From positions 248,001-312,000 of the forward strand of contig JAPXFQ010000387.1 in the NCBI GenBank assembly GCA_028564705.1: DNA of 64,000 nt, written 5' to 3'. This DNA comes from Apricaphanius iberus (lineage: Eukaryota > Chordata > Actinopteri > Cyprinodontiformes > Aphaniidae). Of this stretch, positions 11,036 through 23,400 are shown in pieces. Each line of letters opens with the position of its first letter. Position 1 is the stretch's first letter. The position numbers and the translations under genes were made by a program. The notes under the pieces are model-generated. The model ran no database searches and had not been told where the DNA came from. It saw nothing but the letters and a program-made list of their open reading frames with translations.

Positions 11036-11364
11036 CCATGCTAGCGTCAGCTAATGTGCTCTCTAGATGTGTGCTCTGATCCCGGGGATGTGATAAAGAC
11101 AGTTAATGTTACCAGGTGTTGTGAGTTGTGTGAGAACTACTTAGAGTTACTTGTTGGGAACATGCAATGCGTGGTTCCTTGTGATGAGGAAATCTGTGTA
11201 CAACCTTCTTGTACACAGATGGGAAAGCCATCATCTCACACCCCATCACTGATAAACTTCTGCCGTCGGCTCGCTGTGTCCACGCTCCTTGGCAATGCCT
11301 GTGTTGCATTACCAGATGGTTGAAAACACCAAAAACTTGATTTTGCATCATATATGCCCTTTAA
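11036..11364. repeat. Repeat pieces: inverted copy of intron-13 hAT interior plus TTAA-ended terminus
   Basis: Positions 11036-11190 match, in reverse complement, the interior of the hAT element at 25809-26650 (around 25955-26130). Shared motifs include tgtgctctgatcc, the ggttccttgtgatgag block and gttgtgagtt. The end at about 11340-11364 reads atatgccctttaa, resembling the TTAA-bounded terminus of a piggyBac-like MITE; a left end of similar type starts at about 20054. Confidence 0.5.
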
Positions 11365-11559
11365 GCAGGGGGATCTTTTGAGTGCAGCAGGATTTTAAAT
11401 TATCACAGCGTAGTGTGTTACGACTAAGTATTAAAGTAACCTTTGTAACTGTGGTCCCCGCTGTGTTCTGGTTGACCAAGGCCCCCTGTGTTGTTTTGGG
11501 TTATTTTCTTACCCTTCTCAAGATCATTTGTACTCCATGAGGTAAGATCTTGCACAAGT

Positions 11560-12780
11560 CTCATGTAGATTGTCAATAATCTTGTAGTTATACCATTTTC
11601 AACTCAAAAGGTGGATGGCATTAATTTTGCCTCTGGTAATAATGTAAAGAACCTCGGTGTAATTTTTGACCAAGACATGACATTTAAATCCCAAATTAAA
11701 CAGGTTTCAAAGATTTCTTTCTTTCACCTTTGGAATATTGCTGAAATTAGAAACATCCTGTCCAGGAGTGATGCAGAGAAACTAGTCCATTCATTTGTGA
11801 CTTCAAGGCTGGACTCCTGTAATTCATTATCAGGAAGTCCACAAAATGCAATAAAAAGCCTTCAGTTGATCCAAAATGCTGCAGCAAGAGTTCTGATGAA
11901 TATTAAAAAGAGAGATCACATTTCTCCTGTTTTGGCTTCTCTCCACTGACTCCATGTTAAATCCAGAATAGAGTTTAATATCCTCTTCCTTACTTATAAA
12001 GCCCTTAATAATCAAGCTCAATCGTACATCAGAGATCTGATTGTTCCATATGTTCCTAAAAGAGCACTTTGTTCTCAGAATGCAGGTCTACTGGTAGTTC
12101 GTAGGATTTCTAAAAGTAGAATGGGAGGCAGATCTTTTGGTTACCAGGCTCCTCTCTTGTGGAACCAGCTCCCAGTTTTAGTCCTTGAGGAAGATACTGT
12201 CTTTTTTCAAGACTAGGCTTAAAACCTTTCTTTTTGATAAAGTTTATGGTTAGTGGCTTAGGTTATCCTGAGCTATTTTTGTAGTTATGCTGCTATTGTT
12301 TTAGACCAGGGATCACCAACACGTTGCCCGCGGCCACCAAGTTGCTCTCAGGGACAGCATAAGGGGCCCTCCGTCTGGATATGTTTTAAAAATAGCAAAA
12401 AATTGAAATGCACTGAGAGATTAATAGAATAAAGTGCTGCATGTTGAAATGTATCCGTTTCCTGTCATGAATCATTATACATTTTTGTGAGCAATTAATA
12501 TGTGATCAGACGTAGCATATTAACAAAGAATAAATATTATTATGAAATACATAAAGATGAATCATACAACTGTGTAATGTACAGGTAGCCCTTCGTATTA
12601 CTTATGACCCTTCAAGTAGCCCTCAGTATCAAAAAGGTTGGAGAACCCTGGTTTAGACTGTTGGAGGACAGACTGACCACTTGTTTTTGACATGCTTATT
12701 TTACGTGAAAGAAACTACAAGAGCTGGATTTGATTTGAATTAAAGCTAAAATCCTAATCAATAATTTCCTGATTTTTAAA
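11560..12780 (+). pseudogene. L2-like LINE C-terminal and 3' UTR fragment, with inserted hAT MITE
   Basis: The 11611-11949 frame encodes the end of an L2-like RT protein: VKNLGVIFDQDMTF, FHLWNIAEIRN, LVHSFVTSRLDSCNSL, LIQNAAARVLMN, KRDHISPVLASLH. A stop follows, and the remaining codons up to about 12240 (SYIRDLIVPYVP, KSRMGGRSFGYQAPLLWNQLP) carry frame damage. The 3' UTR is split by the hAT element at 12307-12650 and resumes with tgttggagga. The RT catalytic part is absent. Confidence 0.75.
12307..12650. mobile_element. hAT-type non-autonomous element, 344 bp
   Basis: Ends are cagggatcaccaac and, inverted, cagggttctccaacc. The 8-bp flanks ttttagac (12299-12306) and gtttagac (12651-12658) match in 7 of 8 bases. 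It interrupts the LINE 3' UTR, which can be rejoined across it, so it is younger than the LINE copy. Interior non-coding. Confidence 0.75.
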
Positions 12781-13020
12781 TTATTCGCCAGTCAGTTGCT
12801 GATTTGTGTCAGAGAACAAGGGTGGCCAGCTTGTACAACTAGTGGACACAAACTGCTTAATGTCATTAGCATAGAAATTATATGAATCAGAAAAGAACTG
12901 AATAATAGTAGCCAAAGGCAGGATGTCAGATGGAAAATGATATGGGGCCCAGAACTGAACCTCGTTGGGACCCCGCAAGTCAGGGAGACCGTGTCTGAGG
13001 CAAAAGTTTATCTTCACAGA
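12781..13020 (-). pseudogene. LINE reverse transcriptase fragment
   Basis: On the minus strand the codons, read across frames, give a VP..SSGP(I/H)IFHLT segment followed by FYANDIKQF. This corresponds to the GVPQGS..LGP and YADDTQ motifs of an L2-type RT. The catalytic YADD reads YAND, and the reading frame shifts, so this is an inactive remnant. Confidence 0.5.
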
Positions 13021-13096
13021 AAGCTTTCTGTCTGAAACAGGTGGGAGAGACAGTTTAATGCAGGACCAGCTGCTTGCTGTTATAGATCAGCACTTC

Positions 13097-13389
13097 CCAG
13101 TTTTGTGCATTTGTACAAACTTGTTCCTGGTTTCATTGGACAGCTCTCTGGTCTTGGCCATGGTGGAGGTTGGAGTGTGACTGTTGGAAGTTGTTGAGGG
13201 GTGTTTTTTCCACTGATAATGAGTTCAAACAGGTGCTGTTAATATAGGTAATGAGTGGAGGATAGAAGAGCTTCTTAAAAAAGAATGAACAGGTCAATAA
13301 GGGGCCAGAATTCTTGCTTGTTTGTTGGTGCTAAATACTTATCTGCAGCATTAGACAAAGGATTTCTTTTGGAAAATCATACAATGGAA
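13097..13389. repeat. Tc1-like non-coding fragment
   Basis: Phrases such as ggtcttggccatggtgg, gagttcaaacaggtgctgtt, gtaatgagtggaggat and cttgcttgtttgttggtg(c)taaatactt are typical of the non-coding part of abundant fish Tc1-like elements, as I recall them. No transposase codons remain here. The piece ends in a TA/CA microsatellite. Confidence 0.5.
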
Positions 13390-13390
13390 T

Positions 13391-13392
13391 TA

Positions 13393-13423
<31 letters not shown>

Positions 13424-13437
13424 TATATATATATAAT
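13391..13437. repeat. (TA)n/(CA)n microsatellite
   Basis: A compound dinucleotide tract lies at the end of the Tc1-like fragment. Confidence 0.9.
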
Positions 13438-14355
13438 ATGTATGTGAAATTTCTATCTCTTTCATGTGTCTATGATCCATCTCCCAGCTTCTGATGAAGC
13501 AGGCAGCACCGTTTTGGTTGGTGTAACTGAGGGAGGAGTTGTGTACCAGCACTAGAACCAGTTTGGTGGGAAAAAAATGTGTGTCGGGGCATCTGTTATT
13601 GCAAGTTGAACTAATGTTTATTGTTGCAACCCTGACTTGTTTCCACATAATACATTAAAGTCAGTATTTCTTTGATGATGGTAACGGTACACAACAAATT
13701 GAGTTTGTCCAGTCCTTTGTGTTTTGACCATTGACTAATAAGGACAACAGCTGAAGGCAGCGTTCTTGCCTTCTACCAATCTATCCTTTTGTTCTCCTTA
13801 GATTATTTGCTTGGATGCTCTCTCCCCATGAATCCTTTCCCTGAAATAAAACACAAACTATGCTGATAATTAATTAAATGATATTCGTCATATTCGGTGC
13901 AGTTGTGAACAACACATGTCCATGGACAGGGTTTCAGCACAGGAAAAGTTAGTTCCTCATTAGAAAAGTTTATCCTGACTTGAAAAGGGAGTAGGAGCTG
14001 TCTGAGTGACTGGTGTAAGCAGTGGTGCTCTGTTTTGGGAACCAACAGAGATAAAAGAGAAGGACATCTGATGGAGGACACTTAAAAAAACAGAACAGCA
14101 ACATCTACTGTATGTCAGACACCTGAAATCAAAACACTAAAAAATATTACTAAGACTACGATATGTTTGGTACGATAAATGCATGTAAGCCAGCCAGTTG
14201 TTTAGAAGGAGCTGGTGGCTACAGAATATTAACTTATACAAAAAATCTGCACTTGGACAAAAAAACAACTATCAATTTAGAGTTATGAAATACATTTGCA
14301 TATATGTTGGTCTTGACATTTTCTTTAAAGCTTCCCATTTCATTCTTCTCAATGT

Positions 14356-14376
14356 GTGCATCTTTGGGTTCTGCAG
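14356..14376 (+). promoter_or_regulatory. llgl2: Splice acceptor upstream of llgl2 start codon
   Basis: A pyrimidine-rich stretch ends in ctgcag at 14371-14376, followed by 24 untranslated bases and the ATG at 14401. In vertebrate llgl genes the start codon usually lies in the second exon, so a non-coding first exon and the promoter should be upstream. I did not find a convincing donor, promoter or first exon in 1-14355. Confidence 0.65.
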
Positions 14377-14400
14377 GCTCCACACTGCTGCTGACGCACC

Positions 14401-14475
14401 ATGAAAAGGTTCAGGCGACATGGCCATGAGTCCCAGAGGGATCGCCTCAAACAGGAGCTCTTCCAGTTCACCAAG
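14401..14475 (+). CDS. llgl2: llgl2 coding exon 1 (aa 1-25)
   Basis: It begins with the ATG and encodes [20 protein letters not shown] and then FQFTK, the conserved Lgl N-terminus. It ends in phase 0. The following intron starts with GCAAGT, a GC donor with an otherwise strong consensus, not GT. Confidence 0.93.
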
Positions 14476-17400
14476 GCAAGTTTGCGCTTACTTGGCACTA
14501 AGCTCTTAAACTCTTGTGGCAGAAAGTGCAGGTAAAAGCTATACATCACATTTGAAAAAAAAAATAATAAACACATGTTGGAAAGTTGAGGTTGAGCTTA
14601 AACGACAAGTTAATATTTGGATTATACATGAGTTGATGGTGATTTTTTTTTTTTTTTTTTACAACTGATTTGTTTAGATGTAATTTAATCTTGAAATTAT
14701 GAACAATAAGGGGCATGTTGTTTTGACAGATTTCTGATGAACCTTCAGTGCTATCACTGGCGATTAGAGGGTTGCTCCCCTCTGGTTGCTCCTCGGAGTT
14801 GCCTTTTTTTTGTCAGTTGCGTCCGCAATGTTTATTAATGTTTTGATGTTAATCGTACTCTTTGTGGATGAAAATGGCCTGCCATGGTATCATTATGCCA
14901 GTTTCCAAGAGGTCTCTGCTTTTAGGCTTCATGCTTTTATTGGATATGCCTAGATTCCTATGGGTAGCAGAGTCACTCACTTGGGGATTTCTGGCTGAAA
15001 GCGCTTGCTGACCTCCATTAGCTTAGTTTTCTTGTAGTTACATCAGCTTAGACTGTCAGTCATCTGCCCCCACCCTCTCAGCTCCACCTCTTTGCTCATT
15101 TTTTTGTAAATATACGGTCTAGAATAGGGGTGACCAAGTCCACTCCTCTAGATCTACCATCTTCAACACACCTGAATCGAATGACTGCATTTGATTGCAA
15201 TTCATTCCAAAAGTTGTAGGATGGTAGATCGCTTGGAGTGGACTTGTTCCACTGTGGACTATGGTTTTATCCAGAGTAAGGAGTTTGGGCTGATTGGATG
15301 CTACTGCTAGCCATGTGGACATCAGCTGTTGTTTTTGTCTAGTATCTGGGATATTCAGCTTGACAGTGTTTCAGGTAAGTCATTCTGACAAAATTGTGGT
15401 TCATCTTTCTTTTCACACTATAGCTTCATTAGAAACCATTCATGCTCCCAAATAGCAGAGTTTAGTGATAGCTGGGAGTCTTTTTTTTTTTTTGGCTCTT
15501 GGCGCTTTTTATGGTTGCGTTGTGGAACGTTGCAGTGCGCTCTAAGTTCCGCACATATACTCCTGCAGTTTGTCTCCATCTTCTCCCGTCTGTTTGCTGT
15601 CCTGTGCAGACTGTGGAGCATGGGTTCCCTCATCAGCCCAGCGCTCTTGGCTACAGTGCTTCTCTTCAGCTCATGGCCATTGGAACCCGCTCTGGAGCCA
15701 TTAAGCTGTATCCTTCTCATAGAATTGGATTGTTGTTTAATCATTGGGACTTGGTGCTATGATTGAACCCTGTGTTTTGTAGCCATGCACTATGTGAAAC
15801 CACAGCCTGTCGAACAAAAAGCTCACAGGCCATCATTTATCAAAGTTTTGTACATTTCCACACAAAAATGAAGAACAGGTTGGAGATTTTGTAAATGATT
15901 AATCTTGGCAGCTATAAATAGACTATAACAGGTCAGATCTGTATTTACTCATCGTTTCAGTGGCTTCGCCCACAGAATTTGGAATAGGAATAGACAAAAC
16001 ACGAATAAGACTTTTCTGATTAAGACACTCTGTCAGCGCTACATGATTATTGTTAGCTATAAGTCATGGATAATGCCTAAACCATAGTAACTCGCACCAT
16101 ATCTACAACTGGTTCCTTTTAAGTCTTTGTTTAAACATGTAACAAAGTATTTACCAGGTAGATGTTAAGTTTAGATATTCTGGATGAGGTTGTGTCTGTC
16201 TGAGAGCCTTCAGACAAAGATCAGTGCATCCCATAAACCAAAGTACAATTTTGAACATTTTTTTTTTAAGTTTCTTCAGTTAATCCAAGAAAGATCTATC
16301 TCTACTTGAGCAGCGCTACAGTTTCCTCTGTTCAAAATGTGTTCCTCTCAGATATTCCTCTGACAAAGAAACCACCTTACAGAGCAATTGATTTGGAACT
16401 CCTGGCTTCTTCTGTTTAAATACACTTCCAGGTTTAGTCATATTTATAAAATATCAACAAAATTTGACACAATATGTGATCACAGATGTTCAACTCCTGT
16501 TGACAATTATGAATAACTGCTTTATTTTAGATCTTCTCTAACTGCTTATGAATTTGTTTTATAACAGATATTCAGTCAGTAATTATTTAACACATTCCAG
16601 AGATACAGCAGCCATCGGCCTAAGAAAATCTGGGCTTAGTTAAAGTTTCCTAAAAATATTTCCCAGTTAAATTAAAGTTAAACTTTAACTAAGCCCAGAT
16701 TGTTTTTCCCCTTTCTAATTGGTCTCTGTAATCTTCAAACTAAACAGAATTGATCAAAGATAACTCAGAATAAACATGCTCCTAAGAAAACATTATTTAG
16801 CTCTAGTATGAATAATTCTACTGCTAGTCCATGAACTTATATTTAGCTGTTGAAAGTCTTAGAACAGATTTTGGAATCATATGCATCATGACCAGATTGT
16901 TGTATCCTGAAATTAGTGAAAATGACCGTGCACCATTGTTGGTACATGGGGGACTTTGGGAGGAAATGGATGCCAGGTTTGATGGGAGCTTTCCCCTTTA
17001 GATTAAGACTCTGCTACAGCCAGTTATTGCTGCTGTGTTAAGCAACACAGAGGTGCAGATGATTAACATCCTTCAGGACGCTTGGTGCAGCCTACAGAAC
17101 ATTTTACTCTATGGCCCTTTAAGTCTATTTTATCTACTGTTACAGCCATCCTTAAGCCAGTTATCTATTAGTTTAGTCATTTTTTTAACATGACTTTAGA
17201 CAGCAAAACAAGTCCTCAAGCACAACAAAAATAATTATTTCCTCATTGATTCTCATGTTGCAGAATATTATCCATTAATATGAATATTAATTATAGGTTT
17301 ATATTTGCTTGGATAAACTTGAAATTGAACTTGTGAATTACCTTGCCTATAAATCCATTCTGCCCTTAACGTGAGCTCAGGTATGGAGCTCCTGGCGTGG

Positions 17401-20400
17401 AGTTCATGGGCCTCCATGATGAAAACGCTGCCGTCACTCAGGTTTTCTTCATGCCTCATCAGGTACAGTAAGGACAAAATGTCACCCAACGCTGACAGCT
17501 GTCACAAGCTACCTCCAACCTTTGTTGTGTCTGTGTAGGTAGAGCTGGTGACTTTGCTGGATGACAACAGTCTGCACATGTGGACTTTACGAGGCCACAA
17601 GGGTCTTTCGGAGCTGCTTGAGATCGGACGTTTCATGCTAACTGGACCACCTGGGTATACAGACAATGTAGATATGCTCCTGTTAACTGCTGGCCATAGT
17701 TTGTCTCTCTCTACAAATGCTCTGTCCCATGCTGGTTTTCTCACAGGTGGTTTTCACCTGGCTGCAGCTGTGAACAGTGTTGCTCCCTTTAAGAGTGATG
17801 GACCTGATGTATCCACCATTTTGTGATCTTCCCATTTGTGTGTCTCAGGGCCCCACCCAGTGTGACCAGAGTGACTGCAGTTCTGGCCCACTCCTCAGGA
17901 GAGCTGCTGCTGTTGGGAACAGAAGGTGGACATGTCTTCATTGTTGAAGTCCCAGGGTTTAGAGAGTTGGAAGAGAGGAACATCAGCCTTGACCAAGTCA
18001 CCAGCTGGTGGGTAACCTGGAAAAGGGCTCTTTTATAGCTCCTGATGATTTACCTAGCTGTTGAACTGAAAACCTCTCTGAGCATAATGCATATGTTGGT
18101 GACAGAAAAGCAGTCCATGCTGTTGTCCTTACTGCAGTTCTGCTGCTTAGCTCAAGTACTCAGAACATTCGCATTAAAATAATTGTTCAGGCTTGAAGAA
18201 TTTCTCAGTATGCTTTCACACTGTGACTCTTGGCTTTCACTGAAAGTCTTCCAGTTCTACATGAAGAACGTACTGTTGATTGCTTGTGTGGGCTCTCTGC
18301 TGTACCTCTTTACTGAATGTGGTGAAGTAGAACTCATGGTTAAAGCCTGTTTAGATTCTGAATCTTGTGAGGTTCTAAAAGCTGCTGGAACATTTTTGTA
18401 GTCAGCTGGAGCTAATGTTGCTTCTGACGAATCACTGACAGAAGACCCGAACTCTAAAGCTAATTGACGGAGAGGTGACATAGGTTTAAGATGTTCTTCA
18501 CATATGAACCCATGTGGTACCTGGTAAACCACACGCACATGGGCTGCACATGCATTGTTTTACAAAAGTTTTTACAAAAATTGTAAAAGTAATCTCATAT
18601 GCTTCCCATGAGCTTCACGTGCAATTCCAAATGGGTTTAATGCAGAACACCAGACCTCAGCAAAGAGTTTTTTTGCCTTTAATGCTCGTACCAATCTGAT
18701 CTCAGAGATTTTTTCACCCGTCTCTGTGTTAGCTCCCTTTTTAAAGGTTAACTTTTTTTTCTACTGCAGCGTACCAGATGACTACATCGGTCGAAGGAAT
18801 TTGGAACACGTTGAGGCCCTGCAGGAGAACCCAGTCGACTCAAATCAGGTTGCTATTGGATATGGACGGGGTCTCATGGTCATCTGGGACTTGGAGCAGC
18901 GCCACGCCGTCCGCAACATTCCAGCCACTCAGGTAACTGAGGATGTCACCGACCTGTGCAATTCCTCTCCCAGCCAGCATTCCTAACCCTTGGAATGTGA
19001 TACATCAACAGCAATTGGAGAGCATGTGGTGGACTGAGGATGGAAGCTCCATCTTCAGCTCCCACAGTGATGGGAGCTACTGTTGCTGGACATTGGGGGC
19101 TGAAGATGAAAATGAGGAGGAAGAGAAATCCGATGTTCCTTATGGTGAGAAGGAAACCCTTTACTTTCTCTCTAAACTTCCTGCTACATCATGATGTTTG
19201 AGGCTGACCATTTAGTTCGTTCTTACAGGACATTTCCCTTGCAAGGCCATCACTAAAATAGTTCAGCTTCCCACTGCCGGAGGGTAAGTTTACTGAGCTT
19301 TGCAGACTCAAGAAGTTCATTGGACTGGCTTCTCACTGAATCTATACTGAATGTTGAACCTCCTCCACTAGATATGTAACACATTAACCTGTCGACAAAC
19401 TGAGCTGAACTTGAACCTGTTTGTGTAGGCCTCCATTCCTGCTGTTCAGCGGTGGCATGCCCCGAGCCAGCTACGGGGATAGGCACTGCATCACGGTGAT
19501 CCACAGTAAAACACAAGTGGCCTTCGACTTTACTTCCAGGATCATCGACTTCTTTGTCATCAGAGATGGCCCCCAGCACACAGGCAGGCTGAAAATAAAC
19601 AGGACCCCCTCCTTGTTAAAGCAAAGAGCTTGTAGAGCACTGCAGCAATCAAGAGCTGCTTCAGCATAGTCTAACGGAATCTACCAAAGGAACCATCTGT
19701 TTTCTTGGCTAATAATATATGTAGAATTCTGAAGCTCACCATTTGGCTTAGAGGTGGACAGGCTGACAGTTCTTGTTCTTATACTGACCACTCAACACAG
19801 GGTTTTGTGGAGAAAACTTGTAGTTTACCAAATGCTAATGTGTGAAGTTATCATATATTAGCTATATCGGCTTTTTAAATGAACAACAATTTTTATTTGG
19901 TTTAAAGTAAAACTATTATGTAGAGCGGGGTTGGTTGCTTCATGAAGCATAACATGAAGCAGCTAGAACACAAATTACGGCATGAAGCTTCTAATCCATG
20001 TCAATGATCCAGTGAGACAAAGATCCTTGTTCAAAACTTTATACTTTACTTTAAAGGGGACGTATAAAATTTGACTTTTTTAGCCCTTAAATGCAGTGTT
20101 TTGTGCATTTAGAATCTAAGAATGCAAAAAGCATAAATTAGTCATCGAGTGAATCCGCCCTCTTTTTCTCGATGTGAGTTTGTAGTCCTATGCACTGCCC
20201 CCATCTGGTTTTAAATAGTCCATACCAAAATGACTTATTATCTTGAATCCTCCGAGTGGGAGTGGAAGAGGAGCCTGTAGAGCTACAATAATGAGAAATA
20301 CAGACCTAAGAATTACTGTTTAAATCTCTATAGACCAAAACTGAGTGACTTAGATGTGAGAAGGAATAAGTTAAAAACATGATAACTTTAAACAGCGAGT

Positions 20401-23400
20401 TCTCCTGAGGTTACTGAATTCATGCGGCAGCAAATATTCGCTCATCTTGATTCCTGGCATGGCCTGACAATCTCTGCATCTATTTTTCTTCAGGAGAGCC
20501 CAGCGCTCTGGTGGTCCTGGTGGAGGAGGAGCTGGTTGTTATTGACCTGCAGACGGATGGCTGGCCTGTTATTCAGACACCTTACCTGGTTCCGCTCCAC
20601 AGTTCAGCAATCACCTGCTCCCACCATGTGTCTGCCATTCCCCTTAAACTGTGGGAAAGGATCATTGCTGCTGGAGAGCAGCTGAATACTCACTACTCTA
20701 AAAAGGTTTCTGTGTGGCAGGGAGTCATTTTTATTCTTTCAGGGATATAAACATTATTTGGGTCTTGTTTTTATTCAAGTTGTTTTTCTTTTTTTCAGCT
20801 AAACTAGACTTTTCTGTAATAATATAAACCCTGCTAAGCATTCGGATTCACAAAATTTAGTCATATAACTTCTTCTTTAACGTGACTGAGTTACTTTGTA
20901 TTCCTGTTAGCCTTGGCCGATAACAGGAGGTCAGAACCTGGCCCCGGATCCTCCACAGAGGGACCTGTTGCTCACAGGGTTGGTTCATTTCCTCTCCTCA
21001 CACAGTTCACGTTTACTTTGAAATATGCCCATAATCTGACTAGTATGTTGTTTCTTGCTTTGGGTAGACATGAGGATGGAACTGTGCGTTTCTGGGATGC
21101 ATCAGGAGTTTGCCTGTATCCTCTGTACAAGCTGTCCACAGCTACAGTTTTCCATGCAGATGCTGATCCTAATGACAACATGAGCCAAAGTGCTGAAGGA
21201 GAGTGGCCACCCTTCAGAAAGGTGTTCTCTGCTGTTTTCATTTCGCTTCTAAAGTATTAGACCGGGGGGGGGGGGGGGACCTGTATCTTTTCCTGTACAG
21301 TTGCTCTACATCAGGGGTGGGGAACCCTGGTCCTCGAGGTCCGCATTCCTCTAAGTTTTCGAGGCAACCCTGCATCAACACACCTGACTCAAATCAAATG
21401 GATCCAACAGCCAATGAAGTTTTGCACAATTACTAGTTCATTTTATTCAGGTGTGTTTGCGCAGGGAAATATGTAAACCTTGCAGGATGAGGGCTAAGGT
21501 TCCCCACCCCTGCTCTACGTGATTGGTTTCTGAAGATTATTGAGATACTTCCTAAGTCATTTTGACAATAAATGGTTTAAACGTTTTACAGGTTGGATGC
21601 TTTGATCCATACAGTGACGACCCAAGGCTTGGCATCCAGAAGATCCATCTGTGTAAATACAGTGGCTATCTTACTGTTGCTGGAACTGCAGGACAGGTGA
21701 CTACACACTTAACAATGTGTGAATTTATTAAATATTTAATATTCTAAGCAAAGTCTTATTTTAGATGTGTTCTTTAAAACTGCAGCCATTTAATCACTGT
21801 CGTGTTTTGGGCCAAGAAAACATTGTCACCTTCTCTCTATACGTAGACTGACACTCTGTATGTAGACTAATCTGTGAGTGTTGATCTTCATGATTACATA
21901 GGCCCTTTTCCTCTTATTTTTTTCTTTGGACTTTTTGTGTTCAGAGTCACCATCCTCTTCCTCCTTCTCACCTCATCTCTACCAACCTCCCCCTTCCTCC
22001 TTTATAGTTGTCCTCTTTCCTTCCTATATGGCCTCTTTCAAATCCACCACTTTTCTGCATGATATCCTCTATTCCTTTCTTTGTTCTCATCCTGTTCTTT
22101 CACTTTAACATACAGTGCATCCTGAAAGTATTCAAAGAGCATAATTTTTTCCACATTTCCTGTCACAATCTTATTACAAAATGGAATAAATGTAGTTTTC
22201 TTCAAAAATTCTACACACAAAACCCAATAATGATGGGCCAAAAAAAGTTTTTATTTTTAGATTTCATTAAATGTATTCAAAATGAACTACTGTTAATGAA
22301 CACACAAGTATTCACAGCCTTTTTTGGCCTGGTGATGAGTGGTGTCTGGTTTCCTCCGAACATGACGCCTGGCATTCACACAAAAGTGTTCAGTTTCTCA
22401 TCAGACCCGGAGGTTGCACCACAGTTTTGCGTTGTCATTCTCTTAGACTAACATGGTCAAAACAACACTTTCATAATACATGTTTACCCAACAATTTCTG
22501 CACGTTTTAACCCATTCAGTAACGCATGTAAATGTCATTCTACCCACAGACAAAAACCACAGACTACAGCCCCAGTAACTACATCCAAACAATTAAATTA
22601 AACAGTTGCACTTAAAATACAAATAGTTTACCTGCTGTGGCCCAAATGCACATTCTCACAACTTCCTGCTGCTTCAAATGGAACTGATGCTATCCCATTT
22701 ATGCATAATCCAATGTTTAAACTGGAATTGGATTGTTGCCTCCAACTGATGACTTCGCATGAGGGTTTCTGTATGTTGTTCTGGAGCCTGAACAGCATAG
22801 TCCCTCATGCTGATTCATTTTTTTTTATGTGATTTGAGTTTTTTATTTTTAATATTCATTGTCTTTGTGTGAAAATAAGTTGACACCACTGCCATAGACT
22901 GTATATATAAGATGGACAGAGCCTCGGTGACTGGGCGTTTCACACCTTCACAAACTTGGCCACGTTATGCCCCACCCGGAAAGTATAAAAAAAAAAAAAA
23001 GGTTAAAAAGGTGGAACTGAGAGTGGGGCTGTGAAGGTGGGGGCGGATGATTGACACTCCCCACAGAGGTCAGTGGGAACTTTTAGCAAGAAATCTGTGG
23101 TACATTGATTCTGCTACCCCACTACCTTCTAGGCAGATTCCAGTATTTTGTCAAAAAAGCAGGATGCCTTGTAAGTCCATAACTTACTAAAACTATGTCA
23201 ATTTTAATGATTTTTTTGAAAATCATTATGTAAAGAAGTAATGTGATCATTTCAATCCATTTTTGAGAGCAGAGAAGAGACTTCTTGGACAGTCTGTTGG
23301 TGCAGTCAATACAACAGCAAGCCACCTTTGTCCAAGATGTGCACGACTGCCATCTGAACATGAACAAAGATTGCAGACACAACTGATGGTCAGCTTCAGA

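Noticed and set aside
15418..15766. Frames overlapping llgl2 exon 2 on both strands
   Set aside because: Out of phase with the conserved Lgl codons, which lie in the frame with [15 protein letters not shown].
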